DNA from: Phocaeicola vulgatus ATCC 8482
GTDB lineage: Bacteria; Bacteroidota; Bacteroidia; Bacteroidales; Bacteroidaceae
Direction: 5' to 3'
DNA: 64,000 nt
NCBI RefSeq assembly: GCF_000012825.1
Contig: NC_009614.1
Coordinates: 4,278,001 to 4,342,000, forward strand
The position numbers were made by a program, and so were the translations under genes. The notes under the pieces are model-generated. The model made no database searches. It had not been told where the DNA came from and saw nothing but the letters and a program-made list of their open reading frames with translations. Below are positions 36,139-46,566 of the stretch, one piece after another (the stretch's first letter is position 1; every line of letters starts with the position of its first letter).

Positions 36139-39017
36139 TGGAAAGCTTTTTGAAACTGGTAGCAGCCGATTTATATAAACATACGGAAGGAAACCTGGCA
36201 CATACAGCCGTGGTTTTTCCTAACAAACGTGCCGGACTTTTCTTTAATGAGTATCTCGCCCAAGAGTCGGAGTCACCTATTTGGTCGCCCGCATACGTCA
36301 GCATCAGCGAATTGTTCCGTAGCCTTTCTCCATGGGAAGTGGGTGATCCGGTAAAACTGGTATGCGAACTTTATAAGATATTCCGACGGGAAACTCAAAG
36401 TACGGAAACACTGGATGATTTCTATTTTTGGGGAGAAATGCTGATCAGTGATTTTGACGATGCCGACAAAAATAAAGTGGATACCGACAAACTGTTTTCC
36501 AATTTACAGGATCTGCGCAACATAATGGACGACTACACCTTCATTGACGATGAGCAGGAAGAAGCTATCCGGCAGTTCTTCCAGAACTTCTCCATCGAAC
36601 GGAGAACAGCGCTGAAAGAACGGTTTATCTCTTTATGGGACGTATTGGGAAACATTTACAAAGGGTTCCGTGAATCCTTAGCTTCTCAAAACATTGCCTA
36701 CGAAGGAATGATGTACCGCCACGTCATAGAGCACCTGGATGTGGACAAACTTCCATACGAGAAATATGTTTTTGTAGGATTTAATGTACTGAACAAAGTA
36801 GAACATACGTTGTTCACCCAATTGAAAGATGCCGGGAAAGCTGTTTTTTATTGGGATTACGACGAATTTTATATGAAGGAAAACAGACAAGCCGTCACCC
36901 ATGAAGCCGGAGAGTTTATCCGCCGGAACTTACGCGACTTTCCTTCTCCTTTGTCCGGTGAGTTATTCAAAAATCTCTCGAAACCTAAAGAGGTACACTA
37001 CATCGCATCTTCTACTGAAAATGCACAAGCCCGTTACCTGCCTCAATGGATACGAAACAATCTGACTACACCGGAAAAGGAAACCGCAGTCGTATTGTGT
37101 AACGAAGCATTGCTTCAGCCGGTCCTCCATTCATTGCCGGCAGAAGTAAAACATGTCAATATCACCATGGGATTTCCGTTATCGCAAACTCCTGTATATA
37201 GTTTCCTCATCGCCTTACTGGAGTTGCATACCCACGGATTTAATTTCAAAAGCGGCCGCTACACGTTTCAATCGGTTGTTACACTGTTAAAACACCCCTA
37301 TACCCGGCAACTCACCGGTCAAGCCGAATTGTTGGAAAAAGAACTGACCCGGAACAACCGTTTCTATCCGTTACCCGGCGAATTGGGTAAAGATGAATTC
37401 CTTACCCGGCTTTTCACTCCGCTTTCCGGAAACCTGAATCTGTGCATACGCCTGTCCGAAACTTTGCAGCAAGTGGCAGGCATTTACCAGGCAAACACTT
37501 CCGGTACCGAAGACACAGATGCATTCAACCAACTTTACCGGGAGTCGCTTTTCAAAGCCTATACCACCATCAACCGGTTCCGCACACTGATAGAAGAAGA
37601 TGAATTAACCGTACAGAGCGAAACATTCCGGCGATTGCTGGTCAAGGTCTTGTCAGCGACCAATATTCCATTCCATGGCGAACCGGCCATTGGTATGCAG
37701 GTCATGGGGGTATTGGAAACACGCAACCTGGATTTCCGCCACTTGGTATTACTATCGGTCAATGAAGGGCAGCTTCCCAAATCGGGAGGAGACTCTTCCT
37801 TTATTCCTTACAACCTGCGCAAAGCTTTCGGAATGACCACCATAGAGCATAAGATTGCCGTATATGCATACTATTTCTATCGTCTGCTGCAACGGGCAGA
37901 AAGGATTACCTTGATGTACAATACCAGTTCGGACGGACTGAACCGCGGCGAATGGAGCCGTTTCATGCTGCAATTCCTGATTGAATGGCCTCACCCCATC
38001 ACACGTCAGTTTCTGGAGGCCGGACAGTCCCCCCAAGGCACCTCGCCTATCACTGTAGAAAAGACCCCGGATGTCATGCGCCGGATGCAAAGCCTGTTTG
38101 ATGTCCGTGCCAATCCCAAAGCAAAATTTTCTCCATCAGCCTTGAACTATTACCTGGATTGTCCTTTAAAATTTTATTATAGGTACGTAGCCGGTCTCTC
38201 CGCCCCCGATGAAGTGAGTGCGGAAATAGACTCTGCCACATTCGGGAGTATTTTCCATTACGCCGCCGAGCATATTTATAAAGACCTGACCACTCATGGC
38301 AAAGTCATTAATAAGGAAGCATTGGAAACGTTGCTACGCAATGAAGTGAAGCTGCAAGATTATGTGGATACAGCATTCAAGAAATTATTCTTTAATGTTC
38401 CGCAAAACGAGAAACCGGAATATAACGGCGTACAACTTATCAACTCTGCCGTTATTGCAAGATATTTAAAACAACTTTTACAAAATGATTTACGTTACGC
38501 TCCCTTCACTTTTATTGCATCGGAAATGGAAGTGGATGAACCCATCGACATACAAACACCCAAAGGAGTCATAAAATCACGTATCGGGGGAATTATTGAC
38601 CGTATGGACAGCAAGGATGGCACACTCCGTATTGTGGACTACAAGACAGGCGGTGATGCAGACACCCCACCCCATGTGGAATCTCTGTTTATTCCGGACA
38701 AGAAACGTTCCAACTATGTATTCCAGACGTTCCTGTATGCCGCCATCATGTGCCGCAAGCAACCAACGATGAAGATAGCTCCGGCCCTTCTCTATATTCA
38801 TCGGGCCGCTACAGAAACCTATTCTCCCGTTATACAAATGGGCGAGCCACGAAAGCCCAAAGAGGCTGTGGAAGATTTCAGTAAATATGAAAAAGAATAC
38901 CGTGAACGACTTCAAGGATTATTAGAAGAAATATTTAATCCGGAAAAATCATTTACCCAAACAGAAATCATAGAAAAATGTACCTATTGTGATTTCAAGG
39001 CACTATGTAAAAGATAG
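36138..39017 (+). CDS. AddB-like PD-(D/E)XK nuclease
   Basis: 959 residues. The N-terminal helicase-like part has FPNKRAGLFFNEYL where AddB enzymes of Firmicutes have a Walker A, so ATP binding looks lost. The C-terminal nuclease has DCPLKFYYRYVAGL, ATFGSIFHYAAEHIY and RIVDYKTGG, plus a closing CTYCDFKALC. The Cys in DCPLK and the three in CTYC-x5-C form the expected 4Fe-4S site. Its start overlaps the AddA-like stop (TAATG), a sign of translational coupling and complex formation. Confidence 0.88.
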   Translation: MESFLKLVAADLYKHTEGNLAHTAVVFPNKRAGLFFNEYLAQESESPIWSPAYVSISELFRSLSPWEVGDPVKLVCELYKIFRRETQSTETLDDFYFWGEMLISDFDDADKNKVDTDKLFSNLQDLRNIMDDYTFIDDEQEEAIRQFFQNFSIERRTALKERFISLWDVLGNIYKGFRESLASQNIAYEGMMYRHVIEHLDVDKLPYEKYVFVGFNVLNKVEHTLFTQLKDAGKAVFYWDYDEFYMKENRQAVTHEAGEFIRRNLRDFPSPLSGELFKNLSKPKEVHYIASSTENAQARYLPQWIRNNLTTPEKETAVVLCNEALLQPVLHSLPAEVKHVNITMGFPLSQTPVYSFLIALLELHTHGFNFKSGRYTFQSVVTLLKHPYTRQLTGQAELLEKELTRNNRFYPLPGELGKDEFLTRLFTPLSGNLNLCIRLSETLQQVAGIYQANTSGTEDTDAFNQLYRESLFKAYTTINRFRTLIEEDELTVQSETFRRLLVKVLSATNIPFHGEPAIGMQVMGVLETRNLDFRHLVLLSVNEGQLPKSGGDSSFIPYNLRKAFGMTTIEHKIAVYAYYFYRLLQRAERITLMYNTSSDGLNRGEWSRFMLQFLIEWPHPITRQFLEAGQSPQGTSPITVEKTPDVMRRMQSLFDVRANPKAKFSPSALNYYLDCPLKFYYRYVAGLSAPDEVSAEIDSATFGSIFHYAAEHIYKDLTTHGKVINKEALETLLRNEVKLQDYVDTAFKKLFFNVPQNEKPEYNGVQLINSAVIARYLKQLLQNDLRYAPFTFIASEMEVDEPIDIQTPKGVIKSRIGGIIDRMDSKDGTLRIVDYKTGGDADTPPHVESLFIPDKKRSNYVFQTFLYAAIMCRKQPTMKIAPALLYIHRAATETYSPVIQMGEPRKPKEAVEDFSKYEKEYRERLQGLLEEIFNPEKSFTQTEIIEKCTYCDFKALCKR

Positions 39018-39022
39018 ACTAT

Positions 39023-39080
39023 AGTGGTTAGTGGTTAATACCTGCGGCATGACAGCGCAGTCCACTAATCACTAACCACT
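39023..39080. terminator. Hairpin between the AddB-like gene and ispE
   Basis: The arms starting AGTGGTTAGTG (39023) and ending CACTAACCACT (39080) pair over about 17 bp with few mismatches. Both genes are convergent on it. There is no clear T-tract. Confidence 0.55.
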
Positions 39081-39091
39081 GATCTGCCACA

Positions 39092-39919
39092 CTATTCCAA
39101 CGCTCTCTGTCTGCAAAAGCATCCACAGAATTTATCTTCCACATTCTCTATCGGTGCTTTGAAAATACCATAGACGGAAGACCCCGAGCCACTCATGGCG
39201 GCATACACTGCCCCCAAATCATACAATTCATCTTTTATAGCAGCAATCTCAGGGAACTTTTTGAAGACACTATCTTCAAAATCATTCTTCATACTGTTTT
39301 TCCATGTTTCCATAGGTTGCTTTACAATTTCTTTCAAAGAAACAGCCGGACGCACAGGCTTTATTTCGGCAAACGCATCCCGGGTGGACACAAAGATATC
39401 AGGTTTAATCAAAATTATGTGGTATCCCTTTAATGACAATTCCACAGGCTCGAACAGATTCCCTATTCCGGTAGCGAAAACAGGTTTGTTCCGAATGAAA
39501 AAAGCACAGTCTGCCCCTAGTTTTACCGCATATTCCTCCATCCGTTCCGTACTGAGTCCCAATGAAAATTTATCATTCAGAAGCTTTATCATACAAGCGG
39601 CATCTGATGATCCGCCACCCAGTCCGGCACCCGCCGGTATATGCTTGTACATGTGTATATCTACCGGCAACAGTCCGGGATAGTCTTTTTTTAATAACTT
39701 GTAGGCTTGTACTACCAGATTATCTTCGGGTTCACCCTCCAAAGGAGATCCGCTTATGTGTAAAGTGTATTCTTTGTCATTGTTTTCCCGCCGCGTCACT
39801 TCCAGAGCGTCTTGCAGGTTTATCGGATAAAATATGGTTTCCAGATTGTGGTATCCATCCGGGCGCTTTTCTACAATATTAAGTCCCAAATTAATCTTTG
39901 CATTAGGAAATGTAATCAT
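39092..39919 (-). CDS. ispE: 4-diphosphocytidyl-2-C-methyl-D-erythritol kinase
   Basis: 275-residue GHMP kinase of the non-mevalonate isoprenoid pathway; it phosphorylates the 2-OH of CDP-methylerythritol. It starts [28 protein letters not shown]; the ATP loop is [19 protein letters not shown] and the third motif is [15 protein letters not shown]. The length is normal. It is divergent from dnaB. A possible -7 box on this strand is TATATTTG at 40013-40020, about 95 bp upstream. Confidence 0.96.
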
Positions 39920-40150
39920 ATTCTGTTCTTTAAATAGTTATTTTTAGTGTGTTTCGTTAGATTGTTGCCCGTTCTACAAAGATGCACGCCATCTTTTATC
40001 CGGACAGAGCGCCAAATATAGAACAAACTTTTCATTTTACCATATAAAAAAACCATTTACTGTCCAGATTGTTCATTTCTCTGTAGATTCAGGTTCATAT
40101 TTCTTTTATATTTTTGGGAATGGACGAGTGTCCAACTCAGCAAAAAGTTC

Positions 40151-40158
40151 TATCTTTG
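40151..40158 (+). promoter_or_regulatory. -7 box of dnaB
   Basis: TATCTTTG, 21 bp before ATG 40180. It makes the in-frame ATG at 40114 unlikely as a start, because that lies upstream of the promoter. Confidence 0.7.
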
Positions 40159-40179
40159 CCCTACTTTAAACAGACGACA

Positions 40180-41736
40180 ATGGCAGAAACGAGAAAAATG
40201 ACACGTACTCCCAAAACTTCGAAAGCAAAGCCTGTTGACGAATACGGACATTTACAGCCCCAGGCACCTGAGCTGGAGGAAGCTGTATTGGGAGCCTTAA
40301 TGATAGAAAAAGATGCTTACTCATTAGTAAGTGAGATTCTTCGTCCCGAATCTTTTTATGAACGCCGTCACCAACTTATTTATTCGGCTATTACCTCTTT
40401 GGCTTTACGCCAGCAACCAGTCGATATCTTGACTGTGGCCGAACAATTACGCAGCACCGGTGAACTGGAAGATGCAGGCGGTCCTTTTTACATAACACAG
40501 CTAAGCGGCAAGGTAGCCTCTTCCGCACACATAGAATATCACGCACGTATCATCGCGCAGAAGTTTCTTGCACGCGAACTGATTACCTTTACCAGCAACA
40601 TCCAGACAAAGGCTTTCGACGAAACCCAAGACGTGGACGACCTGATGCAGGAAGCGGAAGGAAAACTGTTCGAAATCTCGCAGCAGAACATGAAGAAGGA
40701 TTATACGCAAATCAACCCTGTCATCCAGGAAGCGTATGAGATGCTTCAAAAAGCGGCGGCACGAACGGACGGGCTGAGTGGTCTGGAAAGCGGTTTCCAT
40801 GCATTGGACAAAATGACCTCGGGCTGGCAAAATTCCGACCTGGTGATTATTGCCGCCCGCCCCGCTATGGGTAAAACGGCTTTTGTGCTTTCCATGGCAA
40901 AGAACATGGCGGTAAATGCGAAAATCCCTGTGGCTTTGTTCTCTCTTGAAATGTCCAACGTACAGTTGGTCAACCGTATGATTGTCAACGTGTGCGAAAT
41001 TCCGGGTGAGAAAATCAAGAGTGGTCAGTTGGCTCCGTATGAATGGGGACAACTGGATTATAAAATAAAAGAATTATACGATGCTCCGATGTATGTGGAT
41101 GACACACCATCCTTGTCCGTCTTTGAATTACGCACCAAAGCACGACGGCTTGTACGCGAGCATGGAGTAAAAATCATTATCATTGACTACCTTCAGTTAA
41201 TGAATGCCAGCGGAATGTCATTCGGTAGCCGTCAGGAAGAGGTCAGTACCATTTCACGTTCACTGAAGGGGTTAGCCAAAGAACTGAACATCCCCATCAT
41301 CGCACTGAGCCAGCTGAACCGTGGTGTGGAAAGTCGTGAGGGTATTGACGGAAAACGCCCCCAGCTCAGTGACCTCCGTGAATCCGGAGCTATTGAGCAG
41401 GATGCCGATATGGTATGCTTTATCCACCGCCCGGAATACTATAAAATCTACTCGGATGAAAAAGGGAACGACTTGCACGGTATGGCAGAAATCATTATCG
41501 CCAAGCACCGTAACGGTGCCGTAGGTGATGTACTGCTGCGTTTCCGTGGCGAATTCGCCCGCTTCCAGAATCCGGACGATGATGTCATCGTGCCTATGCC
41601 GGGTGAGGCACCGGGTATTATCCGTTCCAAAATGAACGGTGGCGGCAACAGTGTACCTCCCCCATCTCCTGATGCCGCACCTGCCGACAATAATCCGTTC
41701 GGAGCCCCTATTCCCGAAGGACCTTTACCGTTCTGA
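40180..41736 (+). CDS. dnaB: Replicative DNA helicase
   Basis: 518 residues from ATG 40180. The N-terminal DnaB domain (LQPQAPELEEAVLGALMIEKDAY) mediates hexamer formation and primase contact. The RecA-like motor has Walker A ARPAMGKTAFVLSMA, FSLEMSNVQLVNRM, Walker B IIIDYLQLM and ALSQLNRGVESR, and the arginine-finger region SDLRESGAIEQDADM. A Pro-rich acidic tail ends the protein. It unwinds DNA at the fork. No intein or insertion was seen. Confidence 0.96.
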   Translation: MAETRKMTRTPKTSKAKPVDEYGHLQPQAPELEEAVLGALMIEKDAYSLVSEILRPESFYERRHQLIYSAITSLALRQQPVDILTVAEQLRSTGELEDAGGPFYITQLSGKVASSAHIEYHARIIAQKFLARELITFTSNIQTKAFDETQDVDDLMQEAEGKLFEISQQNMKKDYTQINPVIQEAYEMLQKAAARTDGLSGLESGFHALDKMTSGWQNSDLVIIAARPAMGKTAFVLSMAKNMAVNAKIPVALFSLEMSNVQLVNRMIVNVCEIPGEKIKSGQLAPYEWGQLDYKIKELYDAPMYVDDTPSLSVFELRTKARRLVREHGVKIIIIDYLQLMNASGMSFGSRQEEVSTISRSLKGLAKELNIPIIALSQLNRGVESREGIDGKRPQLSDLRESGAIEQDADMVCFIHRPEYYKIYSDEKGNDLHGMAEIIIAKHRNGAVGDVLLRFRGEFARFQNPDDDVIVPMPGEAPGIIRSKMNGGGNSVPPPSPDAAPADNNPFGAPIPEGPLPF

Positions 41737-41738
41737 CA

Positions 41739-41825
41739 TTTATTTATCCCTCACAGAATTAACACGGATTATTTCCCTCAAAGAAAAATCTGTGTTAATC
41801 TGAGTAATCTGTGATGGATAAATAA
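41739..41825. terminator. Large imperfect hairpin between dnaB and pheT
   Basis: TTATTTATCC-TCACAGA on the left pairs with TCTGTGA-GGATAAATAA on the right, and an inner arm TTAACAC pairs with TGTGTTAA. It begins right after the dnaB stop and ends before the pheT promoter. Confidence 0.6.
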
Positions 41826-41847
41826 CAGGATAAAAGAAAATAATTAC

Positions 41848-41855
41848 TAAATTTG
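41848..41855 (+). promoter_or_regulatory. -7 box of pheT
   Basis: TAAATTTG, 34 bp before ATG 41890, fits TAnnTTTG. No good -33 element was seen. Confidence 0.5.
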
Positions 41856-41889
41856 CAGGTCATTTGGAAATACATAAAAAATATCATAT

Positions 41890-44352
41890 ATGAATATCTC
41901 TTATAATTGGCTGAAAGAATACGTCAACTTCGATTTGACACCGGATGAAGTGGCCGAAGCGCTGACTTCCATCGGTTTGGAAACCGGAGGCGTAGAAGAA
42001 GTCCAAACAATTAAAGGTGGTCTGGAAGGTATTGTCATCGGCGAAGTGCTGACTTGCGAACCTCATCCCAATTCAGACCACATGCATGTTACTACTGTGA
42101 ATTTGGGACAAGGCGAACCGGTACAGATTGTCTGTGGAGCCGCTAACGTAGCTGCCGGACAGAAAGTGGTGGTTGCCACATTGGGCACCAAGCTATACGA
42201 TGGCGAAGAATGTTTTACCATCAAGAAATCAAAGCTCCGCGGAATTGAATCTATGGGTATGATCTGTGCCGAAGACGAAATCGGTATCGGAAACAGCCAC
42301 GAAGGTATCATCGTACTGCCGGCGGATGCTGTTCCGGGTACTCCCGCTAAAGATTATTTCAATATCAAAAGCGAATACGTACTGGAAGTGGATATCACCC
42401 CGAACCGTGCGGACGCCTGCTCACATTACGGCGTGGCCCGAGATCTGTATGCCTACCTGATTCAAAACGGCAAACAAGCCACTTTAAAACGTCCGTCTGT
42501 AGAAGCGTTTAAAGTGGATAACCATGATATGGACATCGCCATTGAAGTAGAGAATACAGAAGCATGTCCGCGTTATGCCGGAGTTTCCATAAAAGGGGTA
42601 ACTGTAAAAGAGAGTCCCGAATGGCTGCAAAACAAATTACGCCTGATTGGAGTACGTCCTATCAATAATATCGTGGATATCACCAACTACATCCTTCACG
42701 CATACGGCCAGCCCCTGCACTGTTTTGATGCAGATAAGATTAAAGGTGGTAAGATTGTAGTGAAGACTGTTGCCGAAGGTACTACATTCGTTACTTTGGA
42801 CGAAGTGGAACGCAAATTATCCGACAAGGACCTGATGATATGCAACACTGAAGAACCGATGTGCATTGCCGGCGTATTCGGTGGTCTGGATTCGGGAACA
42901 ACCGAGCAGACAGTAGATGTATTTTTGGAAAGCGCTTATTTCAACCCGACTTGGGTACGTAAAACAGCCCGTCGCCATGGATTGAGTACAGACTCTTCTT
43001 TCCGTTTCGAACGTGGTATTGACCCCAACGGAACTATTTATGCATTGAAAGAAGCGGCTTTACTGGTTCAAGAACTGGCAGGAGGTACTATTTCTTCTGA
43101 AATTAAAGACAACTACCCTGCCCCGATAGCCGATTTTACAGTAGAGCTGAATTATGAGAAAGTCCACTCACTGATAGGAAAAACCATACCGGTGGAAACC
43201 ATAAAGAGCATTGTCACCAGTCTTGAAATGAAGATTGTGAACGAAACACCCGAAGGCTTGACTTTACAAGTTCCCCCCTATCGTGTGGATGTGCAACGTG
43301 ATTGCGATGTAGTAGAAGACATTCTCCGTATCTACGGATATAATAATGTGGAGATTCCTACTACCTTGAAATCCAGCCTGACCACCAAAGGTGAAGTGGA
43401 TTACTCCCAGAAATTACAAAATCTGATTTCAGAGCAACTGGTAGGTTGTGGTTTCAATGAAATACTGAACAATTCACTGACCGCCGCTTCCTATTACGAA
43501 GGGTCGGAAACATACAAGAACGAAAATTTGGTTTACTTGATGAACCCATTGAGTAACGATTTGAACGTGATGCGTCAAACTTTGTTATTCGGTGGTTTGG
43601 AAAGTATCCAGCACAATGCCAATCGTAAGAACGCCGATTTGAAATTCTTTGAATTCGGTAACTGCTATTTTTATAACGCAGAAAAGAAAAACCCGGAAAA
43701 AGTGCTTGCGGCTTATGCTGAAGAATATCATTTAGGATTGTGGGTAACCGGCAAACGCGTCAGCAATTCATGGGCCCATCCCGATGAAAACAGCAGTGTT
43801 TACGAATTAAAAGCATATGTGCTGAACATCTTTACCCGTTTGGGATTGAATTTCGGCAACGTGGTATTCGGCAACCTGACCAACGATATCTATTCAACAG
43901 CCATCAGCGTACACACACGTGGCGGCAAGTTATTGGCCACCTTCGGCATCATCAGCAAGAAGATTCAAAAAGCATTCGATATAGACAATGAGGTATATTA
44001 TGCAGAAATCAACTGGAAAGAACTGATGAAAGCCATCAAGTCGGCTAAAGTCAACTTTAAAGAACTTTCCAAGTTCCCGGCTGTGAAACGTGACTTGGCT
44101 TTGTTGATTGACAAGAACATACAGTTTGCAGAAATCGAAAAAATAGCCTATGAGACTGAAAAGAAACTGCTGAAAGAAGTAGAATTGTTTGATGTTTATG
44201 AAGGCAAGAATCTGGAACCGGGTAAAAAAAGTTATGCAGTGAGCTTCTTGTTACAGGATGAAAGCGCAACACTGAACGACAAACAGATTGACAAGATCAT
44301 GTCCAAACTGATTGCTAACCTGGAAAACAAACTAGGTGCAAAACTAAGATAA
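41890..44352 (+). CDS. pheT: Phenylalanine--tRNA ligase beta subunit
   Basis: 820 residues, the normal bacterial length. Order: N-terminal MNISYNWLKEYVNFDLTPDEVAEALTSIGLE, EMAP-like tRNA-binding OB fold (about 40-150, CEPHPNSDHMHVTTVNLG), B3/B4 editing domain (RYAGVSIKGV, HGLSTDSSFRFERGIDP), B5 domain, catalytic-like core (LMNPLSNDLNVMRQTLL) and C-terminal FDX-ACB domain (KFPAVKRDLALLIDKNI, FDVYEGKNLEPGKKSYAVSFLLQDE). It pairs with PheS, which is encoded elsewhere. It is followed by yebC at 33 bp. Confidence 0.97.
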   Translation: MNISYNWLKEYVNFDLTPDEVAEALTSIGLETGGVEEVQTIKGGLEGIVIGEVLTCEPHPNSDHMHVTTVNLGQGEPVQIVCGAANVAAGQKVVVATLGTKLYDGEECFTIKKSKLRGIESMGMICAEDEIGIGNSHEGIIVLPADAVPGTPAKDYFNIKSEYVLEVDITPNRADACSHYGVARDLYAYLIQNGKQATLKRPSVEAFKVDNHDMDIAIEVENTEACPRYAGVSIKGVTVKESPEWLQNKLRLIGVRPINNIVDITNYILHAYGQPLHCFDADKIKGGKIVVKTVAEGTTFVTLDEVERKLSDKDLMICNTEEPMCIAGVFGGLDSGTTEQTVDVFLESAYFNPTWVRKTARRHGLSTDSSFRFERGIDPNGTIYALKEAALLVQELAGGTISSEIKDNYPAPIADFTVELNYEKVHSLIGKTIPVETIKSIVTSLEMKIVNETPEGLTLQVPPYRVDVQRDCDVVEDILRIYGYNNVEIPTTLKSSLTTKGEVDYSQKLQNLISEQLVGCGFNEILNNSLTAASYYEGSETYKNENLVYLMNPLSNDLNVMRQTLLFGGLESIQHNANRKNADLKFFEFGNCYFYNAEKKNPEKVLAAYAEEYHLGLWVTGKRVSNSWAHPDENSSVYELKAYVLNIFTRLGLNFGNVVFGNLTNDIYSTAISVHTRGGKLLATFGIISKKIQKAFDIDNEVYYAEINWKELMKAIKSAKVNFKELSKFPAVKRDLALLIDKNIQFAEIEKIAYETEKKLLKEVELFDVYEGKNLEPGKKSYAVSFLLQDESATLNDKQIDKIMSKLIANLENKLGAKLR

Positions 44353-44385
44353 TAATAAAAATAACCATTATAAAACTACAATCCA

Positions 44386-45126
44386 ATGGGAAGAGCATTT
44401 GAATATAGAAAAGCTACAAAGCTGAAAAGATGGGGCCACATGGCCAAAACATTTACAAGACTGGGTAAACAAATCGCTATAGCTGTAAAAGCAGGTGGTC
44501 CGGAACCCGAAAATAACCCGACCCTACGTGGTGTGATCGCTACTTGTAAGCGTGAAAACATGCCGAAGGATAACATTGAACGCGCCATTAAGAATGCAAT
44601 GGGTAAAGATACCAGTGACTACAAAGGTATGACTTACGAAGGATATGGTCCTCACGGAGTAGCTGTATTTGTTGATACATTGACAGACAACACTACCCGT
44701 ACCGTAGCAGATGTGCGTTCAGTATTCAACAAATTCGGTGGAAACTTGGGTACTACCGGTTCCTTAGCTTTCTTGTTCGACCATAAATGTGTATTTACTT
44801 TCAAGAAGAAAGAAGGAATGGATATGGAAGAACTGATCCTGGATTTGATTGACTATAATGTAGAGGATGAGTTCGACGAAGATGAAGAAGAAGGAACTAT
44901 CACCATCTATGGTGATCCGAAGAGCTACGCAGCAATTCAGAAACACTTGGAAGAATGTGGTTTCGAAGAAGTGGGTGGTGATTTCACATATATTCCCAAT
45001 GACTTAAAAGATGTGACTCCTGAACAACGTGAAACTCTAGACAAGATGGTAGAGCGTCTGGAAGAATTTGATGATGTTCAGACCGTTTATACAAACATGA
45101 AACCTGCATCTGAAGAGGAAGAATAA
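44386..45126 (+). CDS. yebC: YebC/PmpR-family protein
   Basis: 246 residues. It starts MGRAFEYRKATKLKRWGHMAKTFTRLGKQIAIAVKAGG (a variant of the AGHSKWANI start seen in other phyla, as is usual in Bacteroidetes). ENMPKDNIERAIKNAMGKD, YEGYGPHGVAVFVDTLTDNTTRTVADVRSVF and the acidic DEFDEDEEEGTITIYG follow. The family is known for transcription regulation and for aiding translation of poly-proline stretches. It lies between pheT and the TSCPD gene, probably one operon. Confidence 0.94.
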   Translation: MGRAFEYRKATKLKRWGHMAKTFTRLGKQIAIAVKAGGPEPENNPTLRGVIATCKRENMPKDNIERAIKNAMGKDTSDYKGMTYEGYGPHGVAVFVDTLTDNTTRTVADVRSVFNKFGGNLGTTGSLAFLFDHKCVFTFKKKEGMDMEELILDLIDYNVEDEFDEDEEEGTITIYGDPKSYAAIQKHLEECGFEEVGGDFTYIPNDLKDVTPEQRETLDKMVERLEEFDDVQTVYTNMKPASEEEE

Positions 45127-45127
45127 A

Positions 45128-45373
45128 ATGAAAATAACCTATAAGACGCAGGGCACTTGCAGCAGCCACATCGAAGTGGAAGTAGAAGATGACGTTATTC
45201 AACAAGTTTTCTTTTGGGGCGGATGCAATGGAAACTTACAAGGTATCAGCCGATTGGTGAAAGGAATGAAAGTGGAAGAGGTCTTACAGAAACTGGAAGG
45301 TGTAAAATGCGGAAACCGCTCCACCTCCTGCCCGGATCAATTATGTAAAGCGTTGCGTGAAATGAAACAATAA
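45128..45373 (+). CDS. TSCPD domain protein (TIGR03905-like)
   Basis: 81 residues with CSSHIEVEVEDDVIQQVFFWGGCNGNLQGISRLVKGM and the name-giving TSCPDQLCKAL. Four Cys residues (CSS, GGC, KCG, SCPDQLC) may bind a metal. The domain also occurs at the C-terminus of vitamin-B12-dependent ribonucleotide reductases; the free-standing form has no proven role. It starts 1 bp after the yebC stop (coupled) and ends at a strong terminator. Confidence 0.88.
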   Translation: MKITYKTQGTCSSHIEVEVEDDVIQQVFFWGGCNGNLQGISRLVKGMKVEEVLQKLEGVKCGNRSTSCPDQLCKALREMKQ

Positions 45374-45377
45374 AAAA

Positions 45378-45427
45378 GAAGCTGTCTCATCTTGTAATTC
45401 AAGTTTGAGACAGCTTCTCTTTTTTTC
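45378..45427 (+). terminator. Terminator after the pheT-yebC-TSCPD operon
   Basis: GAAGCTGTCTCA (45378-45389) pairs perfectly with TGAGACAGCTTC (45406-45417), followed by TCTTTTTTT. Confidence 0.92.
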
Positions 45428-45488
45428 AATATATTATCTTACTTCCGGATCATTGTTCCGTTTCATTTTCTGTTCTCTTCAAGGCCCT

Positions 45489-46511
45489 TCAAAGGTTGAT
45501 GGTCTTTACCTTACCCGGGATGATGGTCAGATGCACCGTTCCATCCTTTTCTATCTCCACCTTCTGATATCTGGCCTCCACCACCACTTTTCCATCCAGT
45601 GCCATCACCCCCCATTGGCAGGCATTCCCTTCAAAAGCACAATAACCGCCTACGGGAACACAGATATTCCGGTAACAGGGAGGCACTACGATACGATCTC
45701 CCCATTTCAGCCCCCACTTCATCCCCATCCGGAAAGGAAGGACATCTTTTATTTCCTCCAGCCTCTTCCGCCTTTTCTCTTCCTCATTCTGTTGCCGTTC
45801 CCGCTGTACGCTCTCCGCACGCCGCCCGGCTTCCTTCCTCAGACCTTCCACCACGGAGGCAAAATCCGCCTCGCCCGCCTTAGGAACATTACAAGCTATA
45901 TACCGCTTCCCCTTTCCTTTCTCCACATGATAATAGTTTCCTTCCCCGTCCATCACCACGATGCTCCGATCCGCCAAACAACCACAACACCAGTACACCT
46001 CTTCATCATCCCCTTCCAGCACGCAGGCGAAGACATCAAATATAGCAGACCACACAGGATCAACTAGCCGGCAAGACTTCGGAGCACGGTAATCCGGTAT
46101 CTTCAAGTAGAAACCATAAAAACAAAGACTGTCTTTGTGCAAACCATGCATAGAGGTATACGCCTTCCGCGTGCGGCTATGGAAAGTCTCCCCCACCCGC
46201 AGCAACTCTATGCCGCCGTATGAAAAAACCACCGGCCTCTCCTGATAAGTTCTGTTTGTCTTCAAATCGGTATAACAGTCACTCCCATCCTCTTTGGTGA
46301 CAGAAAGAAGTTCTCCCTTCAGGAATCTCAATCTCCGGCAGCGGTCTGTCACCATCAGGGGAGTTCCGGAATCATCCACCACTCCTGTCCGGCCGTCCTC
46401 AAAACGGACGGCAGCCCGGTCCGCACAAAGATCAAATACTTCCCGGTATTGAGGAATCACGGTGATTTTGTTCCCGCACCTCAAGCCCCACAAACCACTT
46501 GTAATTTGCAA
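45489..46511 (-). pseudogene. WG-repeat protein, 5' end lost at the IS21 element
   Basis: About 340 codons. Repeats of the WG type stand at both ends (GLWGLRCGNKITVIPQYREV and MKWGLKWGDRIVVPPCYRNI, then CQWGVMALDGKVVVEARYQKV). Between them is a domain with Cys pairs and a charged coiled-coil-like stretch (RKEAGRRAESVQRERQQNEEEKRRKRLEEI). The only start is a TTG at 46509-46511, and the frame runs back into the IS end where it meets a stop. It begins in the middle of a repeat, so the N-terminus is missing. Function unknown. Confidence 0.65.
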
Positions 46512-46566
46512 ATTTTCTTGTGCCTTTTTTTAGAAAAGTTAAATATGCCACAGAATACACCAGTAA

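Noticed and set aside
40114..40179. N-terminal extension of DnaB
   Set aside because: The -7 box at 40151-40158 lies inside it; start 40180 fits.
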